A DNA stretch of 8,117 bases from JAHRVQ01 sp046290215 (GTDB taxonomy: Bacteria > Pseudomonadota > Gammaproteobacteria > Pseudomonadales > Azotimanducaceae). Shown piece by piece: positions 1 to 4,208 of this stretch. Location: assembly GCA_046290215.1 (NCBI GenBank), contig JBKAGC010000166.1:1-8117 (forward strand), in the 5' to 3' direction. Below the pieces are notes generated by a model that did not search any database, had not been told where the DNA came from, and saw only the letters and a list, made by a program, of their open reading frames with translations. The number at the start of each line of letters is the position of its first letter. Position 1 is the stretch's first letter. The position numbers and the translations under genes are program-made.

Positions 1-458
1 CCCGTGATGAAGCCAAGCTTACGGTACGTGGCGTAAAGGATATTCCAGGTATTGCCTCGCGGATTCTTGGTCCGGTGTCTGATGCCAATATTGAAGTGGA
101 CATGATTGTCCAGAACGTCTCTGCAGGCGGTAGCACTGACTTTACCTTTACCGTACGTCGCGAGGACTACGATAAGGCGATGAATATCCTTGAGCGCGTT
201 GCGGCGGATATTGAGGTTCGTGAAGTTTCCGGTGACAACAAGATCGCCAAATTGTCTCTGGTAGGTGTGGGAATGCGCTCTCATGCCGGGGTAGCCAGTT
301 TGATGTTCCGCACCTTGTCTGATGAATCGATCAACATTCAGATGATCTCCACCTCAGAGATCAAAATATCTGTGGTAATCGATGAAAAGTACCTGGAGCT
401 CGCGGCCCGCGCGCTGCACGGTGCTTTTGAACTTGAGTCAGAATCGCCAGCGGATTGA
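1..458 (+). CDS. lysC: Aspartate kinase, C-terminal part (5' truncated by window edge)
   Basis: This is the last 151 codons of an aspartokinase, which phosphorylates aspartate as the first step towards lysine, threonine, methionine and diaminopimelate in the cytoplasm. The reading frame is open from base 3 to a TGA at 456-458; the catalytic kinase domain lies upstream of the window. What is visible is the paired ACT regulatory region. The first ACT unit contains VRGVKDIPGIASRI and the NVSAGGSTDFTFTV segment. The second contains KLSLVGVGMRSHAGVASLMF and the family hallmark MISTSEIKISVVI near the C-terminus. These ACT domains bind the feedback inhibitors (lysine and/or threonine). The pattern matches the monofunctional LysC type, not the ThrA/MetL fusions, because no homoserine dehydrogenase domain follows. 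A GTG at 75 is in frame but internal; I do not take it as a start. csrA follows on the same strand, as in other gammaproteobacteria. Confidence 0.95.
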   Translation, partial: RDEAKLTVRGVKDIPGIASRILGPVSDANIEVDMIVQNVSAGGSTDFTFTVRREDYDKAMNILERVAADIEVREVSGDNKIAKLSLVGVGMRSHAGVASLMFRTLSDESINIQMISTSEIKISVVIDEKYLELAARALHGAFELESESPAD

Positions 459-510
459 CGACCAATCTGGCCGGTGTGCACGGTGGATTGACGCATTGTC
501 CTTAGCCCAT

Positions 511-527
511 TTATCCATATTGGATAA
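511..527. promoter_or_regulatory. Perfect inverted repeat in the lysC-csrA intergenic region
   Basis: TTATCCA-TAT-TGGATAA is a perfect 7-bp dyad with a 3-bp centre, in AT-rich non-coding DNA 144 bp before csrA. A TTGACG hexamer lies just upstream at 488-493, but no good -10 sits 17 bp from it. The dyad could be a repressor operator for csrA or the binding site of a global regulator; the protein is not identifiable. As an RNA hairpin it is not followed by a U-tract, so a terminator is unlikely. Confidence 0.35.
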
Positions 528-556
528 TCTCTAAATACCCGAATCTTATTAAGAAA

Positions 557-581
557 CGTGCTAAGCACGGTTTTGATTTTT
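557..581 (+). terminator. Weak rho-independent terminator candidate after lysC
   Basis: A short hairpin (CGTGC, loop TAA, GCACG; 557-569) is followed by a T-rich run (571-581, TTTTGATTTTT). The position, about 100 bp after the lysC stop and before csrA, suits a terminator or attenuator. The stem is only 5 bp, so termination would be partial and some csrA transcription may come from lysC readthrough. Confidence 0.4.
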
Positions 582-591
582 CCCAGCTCTC

Positions 592-663
592 TACAATACT
601 TAATCCATAGAGTGTGCTGTTCTTCAACGGTCAACAAACGGCGCAAGGATGATAAGAGAGAGG
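592..663 (+). promoter_or_regulatory. csrA leader: possible -10 box and Shine-Dalgarno
   Basis: TACAAT at 592-597 is a good -10 match, but no convincing -35 lies 16-18 bp upstream. A purine-rich Shine-Dalgarno (AGAGAGG, 657-663) sits 7 bases before the csrA ATG and fixes the start. AAGGA at 645-649 fits the core of a CsrA-binding site (ANGGA), so autoregulation is possible, although only one such motif lies close to the start codon. Confidence 0.4.
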
Positions 664-670
664 TAAAACC

Positions 671-865
671 ATGCTAATTTTGACGCGCCGGGTAGGGGAA
701 ACACTGATGATCGGTGACGACGTATCCGTTACCGTTTTAGCCGTCAAAGGCAACCAGATTCGTATCGGCGTCAATGCGCCAAAAGAAGTCTCCGTACACC
801 GGGAAGAGATCTATCAGCGCATCCAGACGGAAGGGCAAAAGAAAGACGGCACCAACCACGGTTAG
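671..865 (+). CDS. csrA: Carbon storage regulator CsrA (RsmA)
   Basis: The 64-residue product is a canonical CsrA: MLILTRRVGETLMIGDD at the N-terminus, a central VKGNQIRIGVNAPKEVSVHR and a helical tail. Residues L4 and R44, which contact the GGA core of target RNAs in characterised CsrA proteins, are present. CsrA is a homodimeric RNA-binding protein that represses or stabilises mRNAs governing carbon flux, motility and biofilm formation, and is titrated by small RNAs of the CsrB/RsmZ type; none of those RNAs is visible here. The ATG is preceded by a strong Shine-Dalgarno at 657-663. The gene ends with TAG at 863-865, which overlaps the stop codon of the convergent desaturase gene (862-864 on the minus strand), leaving no room for an intergenic terminator. 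Confidence 0.98.
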   Translation: MLILTRRVGETLMIGDDVSVTVLAVKGNQIRIGVNAPKEVSVHREEIYQRIQTEGQKKDGTNHG

Positions 866-1767
866 CCGGGAACAGTGACATTCCTCAGCAAATTAAAATA
901 ACCCCGCTCAAATTCCACATCATCGTAATAACCTTTTGCTAACAGCAAGTTATGTAAAGCCTGCAGCCGATAAATAGGCACGGAGGCGAGCATATGGTGC
1001 TCCATGTGATAGTTGACGCGGTGGGGTGCGATGAACAAGCGCTCGATAGGATTGATGTAAAGGGTTCTGGTATTGAGGCGGGCGTCGGCGGCGAAGTTGT
1101 CCGGGACGCCGGCATGTTCGGCAATCTGGCGAATGCGCACGATCAACATGTGGGTTGTCATAAAGGCCACCACCCAGGTCAAATACAACCAGGCGTGGCC
1201 GAGGCTCGCCAGCACCAGCAGCATGAGTAAGTTCACGCCAACACTACGGGCTAGATAAGTCTGGTTTTGTTGGTCTAGCTGCTTAAACCGGCGCAGTGCC
1301 CTGTAGATAGACTTGATGCGGCGCCAGCCAACCTGCCCGGTTAGGTCCCTGATCACCTTGCGTCTTAAGCTGGTATGGGACACAGGGAAGTCCTTGTAGT
1401 TGCCAAGGTCTGGGTCGGCCTCAGTGCCTGCTTGCCGGTGGTGCTCAAGATGCACTTTCATATAGCTATCTTTATTAGAAAACACCCAATATCCCGCCAG
1501 CCAGTTGCCCACGAAGTCATTGACCTTATTCGAGGTGAAAAAAGTTCTGTGTCCGGTTTCGTGGACGATGACTCCGAGTCCCAACTGACGCGCGCCTAGC
1601 AGGAAGATGCCAAGCAGAATCACCAGTGGGTTTGGATAGGTAGCCATCAGCCAAAAGGAACCGATAATGACTGCCCAATCAAACAGCACAATGCGGGCGG
1701 CATACCAGTTGTTGCGCCTGGTGACGCTGGCGAGTTCTGATTCGCTTAGGATATCTCGAATGTTCAT
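862..1767 (-). CDS. Membrane fatty-acid desaturase (three-histidine-box family)
   Basis: The 301-residue protein carries the diiron motifs of integral-membrane fatty-acid desaturases: HETGH at residues 69-73, HLEHH at 106-110 and HMEHH at 254-258, plus a further conserved-looking IAEHAG at 215-220. Hydrophobic spans at about 25-67 and 175-208 would anchor it in the inner membrane with the His boxes on the cytoplasmic face. Known relatives insert double bonds into acyl chains of lipids or thioesters using O2 and an electron donor; some relatives hydroxylate or modify other lipids, so the exact substrate and position cannot be given. No fused cytochrome b5 or ferredoxin domain is present. The ATG at 1767 lies 3 bp after the stop of the upstream PaaX-like gene, so the two are almost certainly one transcript and probably translationally coupled; no strong Shine-Dalgarno is seen. 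Its stop overlaps that of csrA. Confidence 0.9.
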   Translation of the reverse strand: MNIRDILSESELASVTRRNNWYAARIVLFDWAVIIGSFWLMATYPNPLVILLGIFLLGARQLGLGVIVHETGHRTFFTSNKVNDFVGNWLAGYWVFSNKDSYMKVHLEHHRQAGTEADPDLGNYKDFPVSHTSLRRKVIRDLTGQVGWRRIKSIYRALRRFKQLDQQNQTYLARSVGVNLLMLLVLASLGHAWLYLTWVVAFMTTHMLIVRIRQIAEHAGVPDNFAADARLNTRTLYINPIERLFIAPHRVNYHMEHHMLASVPIYRLQALHNLLLAKGYYDDVEFERGYFNLLRNVTVPG

Positions 1768-1770
1768 GGG

Positions 1771-2568
1771 TTAGCTCGTCATTAGTTGTGAATTAGGTGT
1801 GACCAAAGTGTCTGGCGTTTGCGTGGCGCTGGCCCAGACCTGCCGACCAGCCTCGTCATACTCCAGTAGTGTTTCCCAGAGCTGTTTTCTGGCCTCAGCG
1901 GACATATATTGGCTTGGAATCAAGGGGTCTTTAGCCATGATTTCAATGGCCTCACCGCCTAATTCAAAGCTCTCGCGTTTTGCACGATCTCGCGGTAGGC
2001 CAGGTAAACGCCGCAGACTAGTTTGTAATCGCTCGGTCATCTCTACATAGCGCGTTTTCAGCGCTGCAAGATCGAAATGCTGAATCCACTGCTCCGCCTC
2101 TGTTCCGACTAACCTGGCGCCTTCCAGACAAAGGGCTGAAGCATCGAGACCCAGAGACACCTGGCGCTGCCGCAGTTCTTCCGTGGTGACGTTTAAATTA
2201 GCGGGTCTAAGCCAGAAACCACTAGAAATTTCGCGGTAACCGTAGTTGGTAAGTACCCACTTTGAGCGTTCATTGGCACGCGGCAGGTGAATCCCCAGCC
2301 AGTGATTTTCAGGCCACGGAATAAGCCGGGCTTCTCCTAAACGCCAGCTTTCTGCAAAGTCATGTACTGCACTGGTGTTGGCGCAGAGCCGGTAGCGACC
2401 CCTTGCCATCACCTCAATCAGATTTTTCGCTACTAGTCGGGATAAGTTCACCCGGATGGTGTTTTCAGAGATCCCGAACAAGTCACCAGTTTCAGTAATG
2501 TCCTGCACTGTGGTGCCACTTGGTCCATAAGTGCGGAGTAAATCGAGGATGACTTGATTGGTTTTCAT
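1771..2568 (-). CDS. PaaX-type winged-helix transcriptional regulator
   Basis: With the ATG at 2568 the product has 265 residues. Residues 1-65 form a winged helix: recognition helix around 33-51 (ISENTIRVNLSRLVAKNLI) and wing around 55-62 (ARGRYRLC). A middle region with WVLTNYGYREISSGFWLRP (104-122) and a C-terminal segment with KDPLIPSQYM (213-222) resemble the PaaX family, whose founder represses phenylacetate catabolism and is relieved by phenylacetyl-CoA. No phenylacetate genes are present here; the only partner is a fatty-acid desaturase 3 bp downstream, so I infer control of that gene, perhaps in response to an acyl-CoA. An in-frame TTG at 2604 would add 12 residues, but it lies inside the likely promoter and lacks a Shine-Dalgarno. 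The ATG start gives the more natural N-terminus (MKTNQVILDLL) and may be leaderless. Confidence 0.8.
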   Translation of the reverse strand: MKTNQVILDLLRTYGPSGTTVQDITETGDLFGISENTIRVNLSRLVAKNLIEVMARGRYRLCANTSAVHDFAESWRLGEARLIPWPENHWLGIHLPRANERSKWVLTNYGYREISSGFWLRPANLNVTTEELRQRQVSLGLDASALCLEGARLVGTEAEQWIQHFDLAALKTRYVEMTERLQTSLRRLPGLPRDRAKRESFELGGEAIEIMAKDPLIPSQYMSAEARKQLWETLLEYDEAGRQVWASATQTPDTLVTPNSQLMTS

Positions 2569-2575
2569 AGGCTGA

Positions 2576-2622
2576 ATATTACAATTGCGATCACTTGAGT
2601 TCAAATAGTGTAATAAAGTGAT
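2576..2622 (-). promoter_or_regulatory. Promoter and operator-like dyads of the PaaX-like/desaturase unit
   Basis: On the minus strand TTGAAC (2604-2599) is separated by 17 bp from TAATAT (2581-2576), each matching 4 of 6 consensus bases. The start of transcription would fall at or next to the ATG at 2568, which would make the mRNA leaderless and explain the absence of a Shine-Dalgarno. Two dyads overlap: TTGAGTTCAA (2595-2604) covers the -35 box, and ATCACTT (2590-2596) pairs with AAGTGAT (2616-2622). This arrangement suits autorepression by the encoded regulator; the site assignment is inference. Confidence 0.4.
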
Positions 2623-2725
2623 GGGTTAAAGTCTCTGAAAATCTGGATTGCGCGGAGAAATTTCGGCAAATGAGAGAAACTTTGAAATTATTCGCTGAAT
2701 AAGTGCTTAAATTTGGCCGCCTAAG

Positions 2726-2762
2726 TTGACGTGGTAGGGGCGCATCCTGATAATACGCCCCT
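2726..2762 (+). promoter_or_regulatory. Strong sigma70-type promoter of the tRNA-Arg/tRNA-Ser unit
   Basis: TTGACG (2726-2731), a 17-bp spacer and GATAAT (2749-2754) match the consensus at 5 of 6 positions in each box. The predicted start is near 2761, eight bases before tRNA-Arg. The discriminator after the -10 (ACGCCC) is GC-rich, as in stable-RNA promoters under stringent (ppGpp/DksA) control. A perfect 7-bp inverted repeat, AGGGGCG (2736-2742) and CGCCCCT (2756-2762), brackets the -10 box. Confidence 0.75.
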
Positions 2763-2768
2763 CGTCGC

Positions 2769-2845
2769 GCGCTGGTAGCTCAGCTGGATAGAGCGCCTGG
2801 CTACGAACCAGGAGGTCGGGGGTTCGACTCCCTCTCAGCGCGCCA
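2769..2845 (+). tRNA. tRNA-Arg (anticodon ACG)
   Basis: A full 77-nt cloverleaf. The acceptor stem is GCGCTGG with TCAGCGC (one G-U pair at the base), followed by U8, a GCTC D-stem, the anticodon stem CCTGG/CCAGG with loop CTACGAA (anticodon ACG at 2803-2805), and a T-arm GGGGG-TTCGACT-CCCTC containing one G-U pair. Discriminator G and an encoded CCA at 2843-2845 complete it. A34 is normally deaminated to inosine by TadA, so this tRNA would read CGU, CGC and CGA. It is the first gene after the promoter at 2726 and is probably co-transcribed with tRNA-Ser. Confidence 0.97.
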
Positions 2846-2868
2846 TGTTTCTTCTTGAAACTCACCCA

Positions 2869-2926
2869 AAATTTAGTTTTAGCAAGGTCTACCCAGTAGA
2901 GCTTGCCTGGAGAAGTGGCCGAGTGG
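2869..2926 (+). repeat. Direct repeat, copy A (tRNA-Ser leader plus truncated 5' end)
   Basis: This 58-bp block matches 3034-3091 at 54 of 58 positions without gaps (offset 165 bp). It contains a T-rich lead-in, a leader hairpin (GCAAG g TCTAC, loop CCA, GTAGA g CTTGC; 2882-2906) and the first 18 nt of a tRNA-Ser. One of the four differences (A2885 versus G3050) changes an A-U to a G-U pair in the leader stem, so the fold is kept in both copies. Confidence 0.9.
2909..2926 (+). pseudogene. Truncated tRNA-Ser fragment (5' end only)
   Basis: GGAGAAGTGGCCGAGTGG is identical to nucleotides 1-18 of the intact tRNA-Ser at 3074. It breaks off in the D-loop and continues into a 23-bp palindromic segment (2927-2949), after which TCGAAG (2950-2955) matches the next six bases of the real tRNA before all similarity ends. 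No anticodon arm, T-arm or acceptor 3' strand follows, so it cannot form a tRNA. It looks like the remnant of a second tRNA-Ser copy interrupted by an insertion or rearrangement. Confidence 0.75.
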
Positions 2927-3029
2927 GCAAATTGCCCAGCAATTTGCGGTCGAAGAAGAGAGAAGCTGTGCTTCGAACGGTGCGTCAGCATCGTAGACCG
3001 GACGCAGGCGCTGGTGAGCGAAGCTCGCC
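2927..3029 (+). other. Cluster of four short hairpins between tRNA-Ser remnant and tRNA-Ser
   Basis: Four consecutive stem-loops fill this tRNA spacer: a perfect 9-bp stem GCAAATTGC with loop CCA (2927-2947); GAAGC-TGT-GCTTC (2962-2974); CGGTGC-GTCA-GCATCG with one G-U pair (2978-2993); and GGTGAGC-GAA-GCTCGCC with one G-U pair (3013-3029). No protein-like frame or Shine-Dalgarno is seen. It is probably transcribed with the tRNAs. It may be only processing spacer, a small palindromic insertion element, or a structured by-product RNA. Confidence 0.5.
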
Positions 3030-3033
3030 TGGA

Positions 3034-3091
3034 AAGTTTAGTTTTGGCAGGGTCTACCCAGTAGAGCTTGCTTGGAGAAGTGGCCGAGTGG
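3034..3091 (+). repeat. Direct repeat, copy B (leader and 5' end of intact tRNA-Ser)
   Basis: The second copy of the 58-bp repeat runs into the intact tRNA-Ser. The leader hairpin lies at 3047-3071, two bases before the mature tRNA 5' end, where it could influence RNase P processing or transcript folding. The differences from copy A are at 3036, 3046, 3050 and 3072. Confidence 0.9.
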
Positions 3092-3164
3092 TCGAAGGCG
3101 CTCCCCTGCTAAGGGAGTATGGGTTAAAAGCCCATCGAGGGTTCAAATCCCTCCTTCTCCGCCA
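3074..3164 (+). tRNA. tRNA-Ser (anticodon GCT)
   Basis: A 91-nt class II tRNA. The acceptor stem is GGAGAAG/CTTCTCC, the D-arm is GGCCGAGTGG..., and the anticodon stem CTCCC/GGGAG encloses loop CTGCTAA (anticodon GCU, 3108-3110). The long variable arm contains ATGGG...CCCAT, and the T-arm is GAGGG-TTCAAAT-CCCTC. Discriminator G and an encoded CCA (3162-3164) follow. It reads AGU/AGC serine codons. The tRNA-Ser/tRNA-Arg pairing near csrA matches gammaproteobacterial gene order, although here Arg comes first and other genes intervene. Confidence 0.97.
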
Positions 3165-3192
3165 ATCCAATCTCCGCCGATCCAAGTCTCCG
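3156..3192 (+). repeat. 15-bp tandem repeat of the tRNA-Ser 3' end
   Basis: TCTCCGCCAATCCAA (3156-3170), which includes the tRNA 3' acceptor strand and CCA, is followed directly by TCTCCGCCGATCCAA (3171-3185; 14 of 15 identical) and a partial third unit TCTCCG (3187-3192). This could come from replication slippage, or be the scar of an element that once integrated at the tRNA 3' end. No integrase gene is nearby. Confidence 0.7.
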
Positions 3193-3213
3193 GCCAGCTA
3201 CCCTAAAACCACT

Positions 3214-3711
3214 TTAATAGCTGAGCAATAAACTCAAGCCATAAACCCGGCTTGTGTGTCCGTCGACCCGGTCCAGGTTAAATGAGGGCGCGATGCCCAG
3301 TGCGCCAAAGTGCCATTCATAAGCGATAGAAGCGCGGTAAATGGATTCGTCGTGTGGGTGGCTTCCGCCTATGCGTTCGCGGCCAGTGCCAAGCCCCAGG
3401 CGCCAGTGGCTATTAGGGTGATAATAAATTGAGGCAATCGCCGCGCTAACGCCATCATCATGATGGGCGTTTGGCGCATCCTCGTAGACCAGGCCAAAAC
3501 CGATTTTCGCGTTGTGGCGATACTCATACTCAAGTCCGTAGCTAGGATCGCTCGCCTCCTGGGTGTCCAGAACCCCCAGAAACACCCCAAAGTGATGACG
3601 TTTGAGGGGCTGAGTCACATCGCCATGATCGTAAGAAGCGGCTACGCCAGATTGCGCTAGACAAAGTAAAACTGAACAAAGTAGCGCAGGCACGATCAAC
3701 TTATGCTGCAT
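3214..3711 (-). CDS. Small exported histidine-rich probable outer-membrane beta-barrel protein
   Basis: I do not recognise a named family. The 165-residue product starts with a signal peptide (about 1-25: short basic start, hydrophobic LIVPALLCSVLLCLA, cleavage probably after GVAA). The cysteines at 12 and 17 do not form a lipobox, so a lipoprotein is unlikely. The mature part of about 140 residues alternates polar and hydrophobic or aromatic residues (for example YGLEYEYR, KIGFGLVYE, WRLGLGTG, YRASIAYEWHF, VYGLSLLLSY) and ends in an aromatic residue, as expected for a roughly 8-stranded outer-membrane barrel. It contains 12 histidines after the signal, several in likely loops (HHDD at 83-86, SHPHDE at 117-122), which might bind metal. 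A Shine-Dalgarno AGGAA (3723-3719) lies 7 bases before the ATG. It is downstream of, and on the same strand as, the two-component pair, with its own promoter candidate. Confidence 0.7.
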   Translation of the reverse strand: MQHKLIVPALLCSVLLCLAQSGVAASYDHGDVTQPLKRHHFGVFLGVLDTQEASDPSYGLEYEYRHNAKIGFGLVYEDAPNAHHDDGVSAAIASIYYHPNSHWRLGLGTGRERIGGSHPHDESIYRASIAYEWHFGALGIAPSFNLDRVDGHTSRVYGLSLLLSY

Positions 3712-3725
3712 GGCCCAGTTCCTAT

Positions 3726-3771
3726 GTGAAGTTCTTCACTTTAAAACTAGATCAGTGCACCATATTGTCAA
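3726..3771 (-). promoter_or_regulatory. Promoter candidate and palindrome upstream of the barrel-protein gene
   Basis: On the minus strand a perfect -35 TTGACA (3771-3766) is followed after 16 bp by a poor -10, TAGTTT (3749-3744). A palindrome GTGAAGTTCTTCAC (3726-3739) lies at the expected start of transcription, just before the Shine-Dalgarno. A second dyad, TGCACCA (3756-3762) with TGGTGCA (3793-3799), brackets the -35 box. Control by a DNA-binding repressor is plausible; the regulator is unknown. Confidence 0.35.
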
Positions 3772-3831
3772 TTTTGGCCCATGTTCAATGGTTGGTGCAT
3801 TGAGCAAAACTTCGGGCGGACGGGGACGCGA

Positions 3832-4206
3832 TTACCTGCTTGATTTTGCTTCAAGATTTTTTATGTCTACCGCCTCCAGGGGTTTCGATAGATAGGCAAT
3901 CACCTGCTCGTACTGTTCGCATCTTTCCCGATCAGCTTTTTGATCCGATGAGGTCAGCATGACGACCACTGACGAGTGTTGACAGCTTGTTGCGTACTGC
4001 TTCAGGAAGTCGTGACCATTCATTCGCGGCATATTGATATCAAGCAAGATTAGCTCTATCTGTGGCTGCTGCGACAGGACCTCTAATGCTTCTTTGCCAT
4101 CAAACGCCTTATAAATTTCCGCGTTAGCGTTGTAGTCTGATATTGCGTACTCAGCAAGCAAGTGATCTGCACGCTGATCATCGACCACCAAAATGTGATT
4201 AAACAT
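3832..4206 (-). CDS. Single-domain CheY-like response regulator
   Basis: A 124-residue stand-alone receiver. The acidic pair D9-D10 (ILVVDDQ), the phosphoacceptor D56 (LLDINMPRMNG), T85 in VVMLTSS and K108 in YLSKPL are all in place, so it should accept phosphate from a histidine kinase. There is no DNA-binding or enzymatic output domain; such proteins act by protein contact, as with CheY and Rcp1-like regulators, or as phosphorelay intermediates. The ATG at 4206 is only 2 bp after the stop of the upstream histidine kinase, which makes translational coupling and a kinase-regulator partnership very likely. The region between its stop and the next gene (3712-3831) shows no clear terminator, so readthrough into the barrel-protein gene is possible. 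Confidence 0.92.
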   Translation of the reverse strand: MFNHILVVDDQRADHLLAEYAISDYNANAEIYKAFDGKEALEVLSQQPQIELILLDINMPRMNGHDFLKQYATSCQHSSVVVMLTSSDQKADRERCEQYEQVIAYLSKPLEAVDIKNLEAKSSR

Positions 4207-4208
4207 AG

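Noticed and set aside
338..646. Minus-strand open frame between lysC and csrA
   Set aside because: Its 3' part is the antisense of lysC and the rest covers the csrA regulatory region; no family resemblance or Shine-Dalgarno.
2869..3091. CRISPR-like array
   Set aside because: Only two repeat copies of 58 bp with tRNA sequence inside, and no cas genes; it is a duplicated tRNA leader.
3195..3223. Terminator after tRNA-Ser (CAGCTA ... TAGCTG)
   Set aside because: The 6-bp arms are separated by 17 nt and no U-tract follows, so it is not a convincing intrinsic terminator for either strand.
2845..3231. Open frame of 128 codons on the plus strand across the tRNA region
   Set aside because: It runs through a repeat, hairpins and the intact tRNA-Ser, and has no Shine-Dalgarno or family resemblance; its internal repeats only reflect the duplicated tRNA leader.
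3214..3711. Lipoprotein assignment for the exported protein
   Set aside because: The cysteines in the signal region are preceded by leucines and do not fit a lipobox; a standard signal peptidase I site is seen instead.
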